Positions 33,779 to 44,655 of a stretch of DNA of 64,000 bases are shown here, piece by piece. Location: contig NC_086029.1 of the NCBI RefSeq assembly GCF_036323735.1, positions 47,827,857 through 47,891,856 of the forward strand, written 5' to 3'. A program made the translations under genes and the position numbers. How positions within the stretch are numbered: position 1 is the first letter of the stretch; each line of letters starts with the position of its first letter. This DNA comes from Rattus norvegicus (taxonomy: Eukaryota; Chordata; Mammalia; Rodentia; Muridae). The notes beneath the pieces were generated by a model. The model saw nothing but the letters and a program-made list of their open reading frames with translations. It was not told where the DNA came from and did no database searches.

Positions 33779-35029
33779 GGCTAGAAGGTGATCAGAGAGA
33801 TTCAGATCTAAATGAAGTCAGAAGCAAACACCTCCAGAAGCAGACACCTCCAAAAACCACAGGGCAAGCCAGGTGGTAAGATCAATGGTTTTTGATTCAT
33901 CCCCTGAGGTGGAGCTCTTCAGGTAGTAGAGCCACTGTGCAACAGACTATATGGTTGTATTCTATAGATCATGGAGAATCATTTGCTTTCCCTAGATACT
34001 CATTTAATTTGCTATTTAATAAATTAGACTATATACATAAATGTATCATATAATATTCACTAAAATTCAAGTGGGGAAAACCTAGAAACTGAAGCTAGGA
34101 TGTTTGCAAAATTACTGAAGTTCTGTTTCACAATAAGGGAACCAAAATTTATAGTTTCACACTATCCAGGGTCCCCTAGCTTCCCTCCATGATTTGTTAA
34201 CCAATTTATGCTTTGTGTTCAAGTGATGCCAAAAATAATTGAATTCCCTTTTAAAGGTAAGAAACATGTATGGGTCTAGCAAACATAACAATATAGGAAG
34301 AAAGGATGTCTGCAGGTTGGTGGATTGGCTATTTGTCCCACTAAAAGGTTTTAGGAAGCCAGTAAATAGCAAGAGAGATTGGAAAGTACAGTTAGGATGA
34401 ACTGTGGAGAGAGAAAGCCCCTTCAGTCCTTACCTGCCAATTCTAATGAAAACCACCACAAACTCTCCAGCTGTTCTATTCCCATGTTTCACTGCACTGG
34501 TTCTTTTTTAATCTTCACTTTTAATTCACTCATTTATTTTGTCTTGAGAGCTTAATTAAGCCCTAAGGTGGGCAGACATTTCTGAACACAGTGATCCACT
34601 CTTTAATGCAATGCTGTGGTTGGAGACTGGCCTCTTAGGAAGCATAAAGGGGAAGGGAATATTTGGTTTTCTTCACTTGCTAAAGGGATTCAAGGACCAA
34701 TTCAAATGCTGTTGAAATTATAACAACATTTCCAAAAGTGACACTTAAAAGCAAATGGTCTGTATAAGTGTAAGCATTAGCATATAGGAGCCTTGACCAT
34801 TGCAAATGTCCCTCAAACGAACTGTGTATTTTTGTGAGTATAACAGACAGCGTTAATGATTTAGAAGGCTGCTGACTGGGATTAATGTCTAGAAACCTCT
34901 GGATATTTTAAAATACAACGACTTGGAACATGGTATTTTTCTGCCTGTGGGTTTTACTACACAACAAATTATGTGATGTAGTTTTTATTGTAGGGAAAAA
35001 TCAGTTAACATTAAAATGTCAAAGAAGTG
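33779..35029. other. Unique AT-rich sequence
   Basis: No repeat or exon recognised. Confidence 0.4.
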
Positions 35030-35224
35030 CTCTAGCAGAGGACATTGGCACCAGCCTGCAATCCTGGCTACTACAGAAGCTGAGGCAGAAAGATTGAGGG
35101 CCACCTTGTACAACTTAGCAATATCTTGCCTCAGAATAACATTTAAAGCGTATAGGTGAGGCTCCATGGGGCACTTGCCTATCATGTGTAAGGCTCAGTT
35201 CTATCTCTGACCATGCAAAACAAG
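35030..35224 (+). mobile_element. B1-like plus ID-like composite SINE
   Basis: First a B1-like part ('cagcctgcaatcctggctac', 'gaagctgaggcagaaagatt', 'tagcaatatcttgcctcaga'), then an ID-like part ('aggctccatggggcacttgc', 'gtaaggctcagttctatctc'). The order is B1 then ID, unlike the ID-B1 order of B4. Diverged. The heptamer array starts right after its tail, which suggests that the A/C-rich tail seeded the array. Confidence 0.55.
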
Positions 35225-36545
35225 TCTCAACACCCCAATCACCAATCACCAACCACCAATCACCAACCACCAGTCACCAATCACAAATCACCAACCACCA
35301 ACCACCAACCACCAACCACCAACCACTAATCACCAACCACCAATCACCAACCACCAACCACTAATCACCAACCACCAATCACCAACACCAACCACTAATC
35401 ACCAACCACCAATCACCAACACCAACCACCAACCACCAACCACCAATCACCAACCACCAATCACCAACACCAACCACCAACCACCAATCACCAACCACCA
35501 ATCACCAACCACTAACCACCAACCACTAATCACCAACCACCAATCACCAACACCAACCACCAATCACCAACCACCAATCACCAACCACCAACCACTAATC
35601 ACCAACCACCAACCACCAACCACCAATCACCAACCACTAATCACCAACCACCAATCACCAACACCAACCACCAACCACCAACCACCAATCACCAACCACC
35701 AATCACCAACACCAACCACCAACCACCAATCACCAACCACCAATCACCAACCACCAATCACCAACCACCAATCACCAACCACCAATCACCAACCACCAAC
35801 CACTAATCACCAACCACCAATCACCAACACCAACCACCAACCACCAATCACCAACCACCAACCACTAATCACCAACCACCAATCACCAACACCAACCACT
35901 AATCACCAACCACCAATCACCAACAACCAACCACTAATCACCAACCACCAATCACTAATCACCAACCACCAATCACCGACCACCAATCACTGACTACCAA
36001 TCACAAACCACCAATCACTGATCAACAACCACCAATCACCAACCACCAATCACCAACACCAATCACCAACCACCAACCACCAACCACCAATCACCAACCA
36101 CCAATCACCAACCACTAATCACCGACCACCAATCACCAACCACTAATCACCAACCACCAATCACCAACCACCAATCACCAACCACCAATCACCAACCACT
36201 AATCACCAACCACCAATCACCAACCACCAATCACCAACCACCAGTCACCAATCACAAATCACCAACCACCAACCACCAACCACCAACCACCAACCACTAA
36301 TCACCAACCACCAATCACCAACCACCAATCACCAACCACCAACCACTAATCACCAACCACCAATCACCAACACCAACCACCAACCACCAACCACCAATCA
36401 CCAACCACCAGTCACCAAACACAAATCACCAACCACCAACCACTAATCACCAACCACCAATCACCAACCACCAATCACCGACCACCAATCACTGACTACC
36501 AATCACAAACCACCAATCACTGATCAACAACCACAAATCACTATT
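35225..36545. repeat. Heptamer array (AACCACC/AATCACC)n, about 1.3 kb
   Basis: Built from 7-bp words AACCACC and AATCACC in irregular alternation, with AACACC hexamers and ACCACTAAT variants scattered through it. Longer blocks are duplicated inside the array: an 84-bp block at 35270 and 36241 (offset 971), and a 59-bp block with rare variants at 35974 and 36476 (offset 502). The C-rich strand is the plus strand, so the minus strand is GGTGGTT-rich. Confidence 0.97.
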
Positions 36546-37429
36546 ATAAGTAATTGGCTTACAGTCCTATGTCATTAGTTAAAAAGGGTATCATATAATA
36601 ATATCATGTATAGTTCATTGACTAAAAGATCTCATAGAATATTCTTCTAAAAATAAATAGTTATTAATGGCTGACTGATTGTTCATGTACCAGGTAGCAG
36701 ACATGAGGAACCAGGGATATTATGGGTATAAAAACGTTCTTGTGGAACTGTGATCTGTCAGGTTATTAGAGGACAGGCACTGATGAAGCAGCGAAGTGAG
36801 TGTGGCTGGTGTGGGAGCTGGTGTGGAAACTGGGTGAGAGTTATGGTGGGGGCTGGGGGTTACCTTATATCATTTGGAGAGTCAAGAGGTTTTGCTTGGA
36901 GAAGGGACCATTGGTGGGACTTAGCTAGGGAGAGTGGGTCCACCAGACAAGACAGTTGCAGCACCTTCTCTTCAGCACTAAAGACCACATTGTGTTTATT
37001 TGCCACATTTCCTAACCCATTTCTCTACTGCTTACCATCAAGGCTTCTTCCATAATGGAGCCATGGGGATAGTGCTGCAGTAAACACTGAGAGGTGGCAT
37101 CTCTGTGCTATGCTAACTTGGAGTCATGTGGGTCAACACCCAGGACATGTTCTCTTCATATCAGTAACCACAGAAGACCCATTTCACCCATAGGCACTGA
37201 CTGGCCTTACACTTGAGAGAGCTGTCAAAATTCAACTGTTGTATGTGACTAATTAGCATAGTGTCTGTAAGATACTTAATAAAGATGAAGGACGTCACTG
37301 GTTCTGTGTTTCCAGGATCCTGCATCTAAGACACATGCCATGAAAAATTAAAATAGACAGAGTAGATTCCCCCCACAACTCCAGTGCATCTCAGAGCACC
37401 ACATTCCAAGAAAGAAAAGGGAAATTGTG
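36546..37429. other. Mostly unique sequence
   Basis: Contains a possible small antisense L1 remnant (36985-37150, listed separately). Nothing else recognised. Confidence 0.4.
36985..37150 (-). mobile_element. Possible ancient L1 remnant (antisense)
   Basis: 'accacattgtgtttatttgc', 'atggggatagtgctgcagta' and 'aacactgagaggtggcatct' resemble the antisense end of L1 ORF2 ('tgaatagtgctgcaataaac'). The match is weak in between. Confidence 0.4.
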
Positions 37430-38290
37430 TATTGGATGATGAGTTAATTTCCAGGATATATACGTAACTCCCATCACTCAAAAACCTAGCTTAATTAAAA
37501 GATGATGGGCAAAGGATTTTAAGAACCATTTTTCCGAAGATGATTTGCAAATGGCCAGCACACATTAAAACTTTCAATGCAGCCAAATCCAATAAAAATT
37601 ACAGAAAAGTATCTCCCCCAAATCATTAAAATAGTGACAACTGGCAAAACAAAAGCAAAATTAAAACCCACAAAAATAGCAATTGCTGGTGAGGATGTAG
37701 AAAAACTCGAACCCTGGTATTTTGGTAGCCCTGTATAGCATACAGCCACTATGCAGACACAGTAGGGTATCCCTTAAGAGAAACGAAAGAAACACAAAAC
37801 AAAACAAGAACAAGTGCCCTAAAACTGAACCAACAATATGGCCTGAAATAAGAATCTTAAGAAAGTAATTACCCAACTGTCTTCATCATGGAACCAGCAG
37901 CAAAGCCAAGGAGGGAGCAAGGCAGGGTTCGCCCTCAGGGAAATGGATAATGGTGATGTAGTAAAGCACACAGTGATGTTGCTTAGTCTCACGAAGGAGG
38001 CTCTGACACATGCTACCGTGTGGAGGACACCGGCGATATCATGTTCAGCAAAGTCAGCCAGTCACAAAAGCATAAATGTAAGACCTATCCCTGCGGAGTC
38101 ACCAGAGTAACGAAGCTCACAAAGTCTGAAATGGTTGCCAAGGCTGGATGGAGGGAGTTTAACGGGCAGAGTTTCAATTCTGCAAGATGAAAACACCATG
38201 GAGTTTGTTCCACAACACGACTACACCAAGAGATGCATTTGGAAATAACTAAAGTGCTAAATTCAATTTTGTGCTCTTAAAAATAGAAAT
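37430..38290 (+). mobile_element. Ancient L1M fragment (ORF2 end and 3' UTR)
   Basis: Sense order of an old mammalian L1: 'ccaggatatatacgtaactc', 'gatgggcaaaggattttaag', 'ggtgaggatgtagaaaaact', 'cagccactatgcagacacag', 'gacacatgctaccgtgtgga', 'agtcagccagtcacaaaagc', 'gaaatggttgccaaggctgg', and a 3' UTR-like 'aactaaagtgctaaattcaa'. A large internal part is missing near 37760-37940 and the frame is destroyed. This predates the rodent radiation. Confidence 0.8.
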
Positions 38291-38845
38291 GTAGAAAGAA
38301 ATAATACCAAATAGTGTGGCCTGAGAGGCTGAGTGTTCTTTGATGAGGAGGACGTAAGAAGTGGCAGTGTGTCACATATGTCCTCTTCCTTCTGAACAGA
38401 GATCCTCAGATGCAGCCACCAAGCAAGTCGGGAAAAAGAGGACTCCACAGGCCAGACGAAGGGCCAGTGTGTCTCTGTAACTGGCTCTCATGGAACTCCA
38501 AGAAGAGTTTCATGACCGAAGCCTGAATTGGCTGTGAGAATTGCTGCCTTGTTCCTGGTTAATGTAGTCAGAGTTATTTTATATGCTAACTAGGTCATGT
38601 CTTTCTGGAATAAATATAGCGTCCCCTCCCCCAAATGTGGAAGAGAAAGATTCATTTTCAAGTCGGGTTGAATAGAATGTTGAACGTGTTTGTAGTTTGA
38701 ATGCAGTGCATGGTCTCAAGCAAAGAGATAACGGTTATGAAGGATTAACAGAACAACACTGCTCGAATCATATTTACCCACAACCAGGGATAGAACTCTC
38801 ATTCTAGCATGACCTGGGAAGAGAATCCCAATAGAGATTGCCTAC
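38291..38845. other. Unique sequence, nothing recognised
   Basis: No gene or named repeat seen. Confidence 0.4.
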
Positions 38846-39017
38846 TGTTTAGTTAGAATTTTTACTGCTGCGATAAAAGACCCTGACTACAGGCAACTCG
38901 GAGAGGAAAGGGTTTATTTCAGCTTCGAGTTCCACAATACAGTCCAAGACCGAGGAAAGCCAGGGCAGGAACTCAGACTAGGCAGGAATCTGGGCCAGAA
39001 CTGATGCAGTGGAGGCT
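38846..39017 (-). mobile_element. MaLR LTR (antisense), first part of a split copy
   Basis: Antisense start 'tgtttagttagaatttttac', 'tgctgcgataaaagaccctg', 'gagaggaaagggtttatttc', 'cagaactgatgcagtggagg'. The reading is broken at about 39017, in the middle of the family consensus, and continues at 39509. Confidence 0.85.
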
Positions 39018-39508
39018 TAGAATTTTTTGCAGCCTATTTTTAATAAGGATTCAACCTCTGCTCTAGCCCACCACCCAGCCAAGGTAGTAGAAGAGAAAAG
39101 CTGTTAGGATATGGGAGAAGTGGACCCGTTCAGCAATGGTCCTTTGGGGGACGAGATCGGTCTTCTTCCTCAGCAGTCCAGTCCCATAGCAAACACCGAA
39201 TATGACTTATCGGCTCCAGACCAGTCCTCTAGACAGGCAATCAGCACAAAGAAGCTTTATCCAGCGTCTGCTGTCCAGTGCTGAAGTCAGGCAGCCGGCA
39301 CACCCAAAATGGCAGCTGCTGTCCAGTGCTGAAGGACGCGTTAGGCTCACCAACCGGCCTGTCGTGAGGCTGTGCAAGCAGCAAACTGCCGCAGAAACCT
39401 CACGAGCAGTTCTTGGGCAAGCTTCTCTCAATGGCGGTATTCGGAGCAAACCAAACCAATGCTCAGTGCTCATGTCCAACTGTCTCTCAGTCATCTCCAC
39501 TTCAGAGG
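39018..39508. mobile_element. Unassigned insertion, LTR-like, about 490 bp
   Basis: Sits inside an antisense MaLR LTR, between its 'gcagtggagg' and 'tactgctcactgg' segments. GC-richer than its surroundings, with several CpGs. It contains a 19-bp word (CTGCTGTCCAGTGCTGAAG) twice, at 39268-39286 and 39316-39334. No reading frame of note and no poly-A. The length, context and lack of a tail suggest a solo LTR of a rodent ERV, but I cannot name the family and see no clean target-site duplication. Confidence 0.55.
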
Positions 39509-39720
39509 GTACTGCTCACTGGCTCGCTCCTCATGCCTTGGTCAGCCTACTTTCTTACAGCACCCAGGACCACCAACCAGCCCAGGCGTGGGTGCACGTA
39601 CAGAAACTTGGCTGCGGGCTGGCCCAAAAACCAATCTAGTGGAGTCATTTTCTCAATTGAGGTCCCTGCTTATGAAATGACTCTAGGTTGTGTAAAGTTG
39701 ACACAAAACTGGCCATCACC
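39509..39720 (-). mobile_element. MaLR LTR (antisense), second part of the split copy
   Basis: Resumes 'tactgctcactggctcgctc', 'ttacagcacccaggaccacc', 'tcaattgaggtccctgctta', 'gtaaagttgacacaaaactg', ending 'gccatcacc'. It continues the element at 38846-39017. Confidence 0.85.
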
Positions 39721-39899
39721 TCTAGATAGGACCAGTCTGTGGGTATGTCTTTGAGGGAGTATCTTATTTAAGTTAGTTGATTGGGAAGGCCCAGCTCACT
39801 GTGGGAAATACCATTCATTCCCTAGGCAGGGCTCCTGAACTGAATAGGAATAGAAAAATTGAGCTGAGCTCAAGGAAACAGGCAAGGGAGTACACATTC
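39651..39899. repeat. Local direct duplication, copy 1
   Basis: This 249-bp segment (from TCTCAATTGAGGTCCCTGCT to GTACACATTC) spans the junction of the two opposed MaLR LTRs. The same segment, with the same junction, occurs 1227 bp downstream. Confidence 0.9.
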
Positions 39900-40076
39900 A
39901 TTCATTTTTCTATGCTCTTTACCGTGGATATAATCAGACTGTGTTTCAAGCCCCTGCTTTGACTCCCCACAATTACAGACCTCAGCCTGGAGTTGTGGGT
40001 GGAAATGAGCCCTTTCTCCATTAAGTTGACTTTTTGTAAAGGTTTTCATCAGAGCGTCAGAAGTTAAACTGGGGAA
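39721..40076 (+). mobile_element. MaLR LTR (sense), head to head with the previous one
   Basis: Sense order: 'ggaaggcccagctcactgtg', 'ttccctaggcagggctcctg', 'aactgaataggaatagaaaa', 'ggtggaaatgagccctttct', 'ccattaagttgac', then 'ggttttcatcagagcgtcag'. It abuts the antisense copy at 39720, giving a recognisable junction that recurs at 40.9 kb. Confidence 0.75.
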
Positions 40077-40877
40077 GACTCTGTGAATGGAGTCTGGGAC
40101 ATGGGTGCTCCTGTTGCTCCACTAGAATAGTCCTTGTTTATTGTGGGTCAGCCAACAGGACCCAAGGGAGGCCTAACGTGGTGACATCTCCAGAACAAAT
40201 GGCATTTGGTCCTCAGCTCCGATCGAGCACCGTAAGAAACGCTATGGGTGTGATAGCAGATGGGAGGGGGGAACTAGATCAGCCTGGGTGATGTCACGGC
40301 TCGGAAGAGGGAGCTGTTTCTGTGTTACTCTCTCCTGTGGGCCATAGGCTGACCCTCAGCTATTGGAAACATGCGCCCTTTCTACAACTGACTATGTCTC
40401 AGGCCTACTTTCTCCTCCTCAGCCTTGGCTTCACGCCTGTGTTCTTTCCCGGGAGCTCTGAGAAATATATCAAACCAGATGCTGTTCATTGCTTCTCCGA
40501 GGGATCCCTCCACTGGGACATGGCATTTCTACACAGGTCCTAACTCCTCAGTATTATTCATTGTGATTTCAGCCTGCTTTTCTGAGGATCCCGTCTTGAC
40601 GTTCCCCTCTGCGCTCCACCAGGACGTGTGAGCCAAAGCCACATGACTCCAGAGCTGACCTTCCAGAACACACCCTGTACAACCCCCCTCCATGCTGGGT
40701 TCCACGTGGGATCACCATCTTCATTAATCCAAGGACACAGCATGTCTGCCGCAGGTCTAGCCACCAGTTCCTGCTTTCCTCTCAGAGTCGTAAGATTTGG
40801 CAGAGAAAGACTTCAGGATACTCTCTCTGGTGCCAGGTGCTGTGAACTTCCTTCCTGTGTGTGATTTTGGTGAGGAG
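40077..40877. other. Unique sequence between the duplicated segments
   Basis: No repeat or exon recognised. It has several CpGs (40200-40320) and a TGATGTCACGGC word near 40290. Open frames up to 78 codons carry no recognisable domain. Confidence 0.4.
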
Positions 40878-41070
40878 TCTCAATTGAGGTCCCTGCTTCT
40901 GAGATGACTCTAGCTTGTGTCAAGTTGACATAAAACTAGCCATCACCTCTAGATAGTTTCCCCAGCTCACTGCGGGAAACACCATTCATTCCCTAGGCAG
41001 GGTTCCTGAACTGAATAGGAATAGAAAAATTAAGCTGAGCTCAAGGAAGCAGGCAAGGGAGTACACATTC
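40878..41070. repeat. Local direct duplication, copy 2
   Basis: 193 bp closely matching 39651-39899 except for an internal loss of about 56 bp: after CACCTCTAGATAG it jumps to TTTCCCCAGCTCACTG. It keeps the antisense/sense MaLR junction, so it derives from copy 1 (or both from one ancestor), not from a separate pair of insertions. Confidence 0.9.
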
Positions 41071-41119
41071 TATAGCGTACTCATTCTATATATGAGGAGT
41101 CTTTTCTATAGTGTGACCT

Positions 41120-41455
41120 AACATCTGTCAAGGAACAACTTAAAAGAATTAGGGCTTTTTGGGCTCACAGTTAGAAGGTATACAGTCTTGCAGCAGAGCT
41201 GGCGCAGTTGTAGTGGGAGGCTGGTTGCGTGCATCCAAGAAGGTCAGGTGTCAATGTTGACACTCAGATGAGACCTATCTCATTTTATTAAGTCCAAGAC
41301 TCTAGCTTTCTGCCACTCTCCTGTAAAGTGGGTCTCCTTATCTCAGTCAGTCCTCTCTGGAAATGACCTCAGAGACACGTCCAAAGGTGTGTTTCATGAA
41401 CATCTTGAATGTTACTGGGTCTCAACACATTGGTCATTGAAGTTAACTGTCTCTA
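41120..41455 (-). mobile_element. Old MaLR-class LTR (antisense)
   Basis: 'aggaacaacttaaaagaatt', 'ttttgggctcacagttagaa', then 'ctctggaaatgacctcagag', 'acacgtccaaaggtgtgttt' and 'cattgaagttaactgtctct'. The order fits an antisense MT/ORR1-like LTR, with strong divergence. Confidence 0.6.
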
Positions 41456-42646
41456 GCATGCAGTAGACCTTAGGAGTAGTGTATTCCCTCTCAGAACAGG
41501 TCTGTGGTGTCAAATGCAAAGAGCTGGCTGGCTGTTTCCTCTCCAATGCAGGGCTTAGTGACAAGGAAGGTGTAACTCCTCTACAGAGGCTTGCAGGGCA
41601 TCTTGAATGGGGCCGCTCTGTTCAGCCAGTCATGGCTCTGTCTAAGGTGCTGAGTTTCCAGTCACAATGACTTTCCCTTTCTGTTGTCTGCACTGATTTT
41701 TGCCTCTGATGGTGGAGTCGCAGCTGCCACAGGATTTACAGAAGTGTTTTCTGAGAAGGCATGAGGATGTGTCCAGGATCTACCTTTTTGGGGGTTTTGC
41801 ACAGTTGGGCACTGTCTAAGCAGCCCAGCCCTGTAGTGTGCCTTCATTTGCTTATACAGAACACACATGTGAATCCACACATCTGTTATTATGACGCTGC
41901 TACATCTGTCCTGCTCAGTAACCATGGAAGCTGAGGGTCCATCTCTTTCAGAAAGGTTTTTATCCGCTCCTAACTGCCCCTCACCCCCTATGCCCTGTTA
42001 TATTTCTGTAATTTTACCTCTTTGGCGCTGCCAAGACCATTTTGTCCCATTTCTATTTTTGGTATATGCCCCTTAAAATATCTTCGGGTAAAATATCTTT
42101 TCCCACCTGGGAAAGCGTAATGAGTACTTATCTACAGAAGTTCCGGACACCTCCGGAAGCTTCAGCGAGCAGAGCCTGGGTAAACAAAGCCTTCCTTCCT
42201 ATTAATTATACCTGGATATTTGACTCATCCAGGAGGAGAAGAAAATTAATGAGAATAAAAATTAAAGGTAAAATAAGGCAGGAAAATCTCGCAAAAGTAA
42301 CAGGGGGAAATGGCCACTATTACGAGTCCAAATTGACTAGTGGAGTGTGTGGGTGACACGTACAGGAAGTGGTTGCAGGGGGCAGGGTGGGGGGAGAAAC
42401 CAGGGTGAGCAGATGACTCACACATCAACAGAACAATAAGCCTCACTGTGTGAGAGATGCCGCCCAGCCAGCTCGGTCCACCATCGGGCTTACTGGTCTG
42501 CTGTTTTTTTCATGGAGTCAGATTCCTCCACCTTTTTAAATTGTCTGTTTTACTTTAAAATGACATCTCCACCATGCTTAAAGATGATGGGAGGAAACAG
42601 GTTCATAAGAAGAATCCTCCAGGCACAAGAGAATTTCCTAAGATAT
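41456..42646. other. Unique sequence, candidate conserved element inside
   Basis: No named repeat. 42010-42350 stands out and is listed separately. The rest is ordinary unique sequence. Confidence 0.4.
42010..42350. promoter_or_regulatory. Candidate conserved non-coding element
   Basis: Dense with recognisable binding-site words: TTGGCGCTGCCAA (NFI-like inverted half sites with a 3-bp rather than 5-bp spacer), CTATTTTTGG (MEF2/CArG-like), CCACCTGGG (E-box), TGACTCA (AP-1) and AATTAATGAG (homeodomain). CpGs are retained in AT-rich DNA. No repeat family matches. Regulatory function is inference. Confidence 0.3.
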
Positions 42647-42985
42647 TGTGATAGTTTGGATATGAAATGCCCCCCGTGGGCTTACGTGGTGTCTGAATAC
42701 TTAGTTTCCAGATGGTGGCACTGTTTCAGTTAGTTGTAAGATATACAGGAAGTGAGCCCACGATGCAGGGAGTGAGTTGCTGGGTATCAGGCCTAAAGGG
42801 TTATAGGTTGGTCCCAGCTCCCTTTTGTTCCTGGCCCACTGAAATACGAACAAGCATCTGAATACTCCTACCACCCTACAGCTTCCTACTGCCATGGCTT
42901 CTCTGCCATGGTAGACTGGGGGCTCTGCAAACTGTGAGTCAAACTAAACTCTTTTTGTCAGGTATTTATCCCAGAAATGAGAGAA
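42647..42985 (+). mobile_element. MaLR LTR (ORR1/MT-class, sense)
   Basis: 'tgtgatagtttggatatgaa', 'tgtctgaatacttagtttcc', 'agatggtggcactgtttcag', 'gactgggggctctgcaaact', 'gtgagtcaaactaaactctt', 'tttgtcaggtatttatccca'. Typical order, moderately diverged. Confidence 0.8.
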
Positions 42986-43309
42986 AAAATGGAGGTGGGC
43001 AGATGTCCTTCCAACAGCAGAAGCAAAGCAAAAAGAATAACACAGAACATTGGGAGATTTTATAGATGTAAGATTTAGGACAGTGACCCAGGCTGGACCT
43101 GAGAGCTGAGCAAGAAAGAGCATCTTACTGTCCTACTCACTCTGTATAGCATTCTTAAGATGGCTCTCTGTCCCTGTCCCCTCCCCCTCCTCCATGTTTA
43201 AGTTCTCTGTTTCAAAGTTTCGAATTTCAGGACAGAGTGGATCTGCCACGTTTCCCAACCTTATCTCCCCATTCCTCGTTTGGCATCTCACTATTGAGCT
43301 TTTAATTTT
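42986..43309. other. Unique sequence, nothing recognised
   Basis: No family or gene seen. Confidence 0.4.
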
Positions 43310-43670
43310 TTTTTTGCTTATTTATTTACTTACTTATTTGTGTGCATGTGTGTACACATACTCATGCATGCCTGTTTGTGTGTGTGCACACATGTGTCTC
43401 TATGTGTGTGCACACGCATGTGCATATGTGTGTCTGTGTATGCATGTGTCTGTGTGTGTGCATGCATATGTGTGTGTGCACATGTACATGTGTCTGTGTA
43501 TGTGTGTACGTGTGCGTGTGAATGTTCACATGTGTATACTAGGATGTACATGCGGAAGTCAGAGGAAAAGCTGATGAAATTGGCTTTCTTCTTCCACTGT
43601 GTGGGTCTGAGGGAACAAACTCAGGTCATCAGGAACTTTACCCACTGAGCTGTCTCTTCCGTCCCCACTG
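43310..43670 (-). mobile_element. B3-type SINE (antisense) with TG-rich tail
   Basis: After a T-rich lead and 200 bp of TG/CA-rich sequence come 'gaaattggctttcttcttcc', 'tgtgggtctgagggaacaaa', 'ctcaggtcatcaggaacttt' and 'acccactgagctgtctcttc', the antisense tRNA-derived end of a B3/B2-class SINE. Confidence 0.75.
43338..43545. repeat. Long TG/CA alternating tract
   Basis: About 200 bp of TGTGTGCATG, TGTGCACACATG and GTATGTGTGT words, nearly all alternating purine-pyrimidine. It forms the expanded tail of the SINE. Cys/Val/His/Thr-rich open frames on both strands result from it. Confidence 0.9.
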
Positions 43671-44309
43671 CTGTACTTTTTAGTGTTCCTCTACTATTTC
43701 TGTCCCATGGAACTCTAAATATGACCTGGCCTGCTTAGCATGGGCACACAGATGAGACATGACCAATTAGCCTAGTCCACATCTTTATCTAAAAGGCTTA
43801 GAAAAGGACCAGCAATTCAGACGTAAAGCAGAATGGATCAGGGGAAGCAGAAACACCTTCTATTAAGGTTCCCGGACAACAAGACCCACCTTACATATGC
43901 TGGGCTCCTACAGAAGGAAGGCTGCCTAAGAGTGAACCTTGCCTAGAAGAGAAAGAACTAAGCCAAGGGCCCTCTTGTCTCAGGCCCAGCTTTGTCTGGC
44001 CACATGTGTGAACTTGGAGCTTTCTCCCAGTCTCTAACAGTGCTTCAGCATACAGAAAGAACTCCAGACATTAGTGTGACTTGTAGCTTGTGGCTGCTGT
44101 TCCTGGGTACAGTGTGTTTTTGTGGGAGACCTGGGTTGGGGGAGTGACTGGCTGGGTAAGATCTAGAGTTCTCAGCGCCATGGCTGTCACCTCAGCTCTG
44201 TCACACTCCACCTGACACTCACCACTGAAGCCACCAGCTTTATTGCTCTAGAGTACGTAGATTGTGAGTTCTCTGGTTTCAGTGTCTGCAACATCACTCT
44301 GTTCTAATG
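43671..44309. other. Unique sequence, nothing recognised
   Basis: No repeat or exon recognised. Confidence 0.4.
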
Positions 44310-44420
44310 TTGCTGGCTCCTGGTGGCATCTGTTTTAAGTGACCAGTTGCTTGTCCCTGGTGGCATCTGTTTTAAGTATCCTGTTGCTGGTCCCTGGTGT
44401 CATATGTTCTAAGGGCCATG
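44310..44420. repeat. 37-bp tandem repeat, 3 units
   Basis: Units begin at 44310, 44347 and 44384 and read roughly TTGCTGGTCCCTGGTGGCAT plus CTGTTTTAAGTNNCCTG. The third is the most diverged. Confidence 0.9.
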
Positions 44421-44511
44421 TGGCCAGTGTCTGGTGCTGTCCTCATGGTAAGAAACACTAATGATTTGAGTTTTCAAACCTGTAAAAATGTGAGATAAAT
44501 GTCAACAAATC

Positions 44512-44655
44512 GGTCCTCTGAGATGCTGGCCTCTGTCAGTTCCTTGTGGTCCTCTGAGACCCTGACACCCATCAGTTCCTTGTGGTCCTCTGAGATGCTG
44601 GCCTCTGTCAGTTCCTTGTGGTCCTCTGAGATGCTGACACCCATCAGTTTTTTGC
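44512..44655. repeat. 36-bp tandem repeat, 4 units in A-B-A-B order
   Basis: Units at 44512, 44548, 44584 and 44620. All share GGTCCTCTGAGA and CAGTTCCTTGT. Units 1 and 3 carry GCCTCTGT where units 2 and 4 carry ACACCCAT, so a 72-bp pair was duplicated. On the minus strand the units keep one frame open (12-residue period, Ser-Glu-Asp-His-Lys-Glu-Leu core) within a 105-codon frame (44474-44791). Confidence 0.93.
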
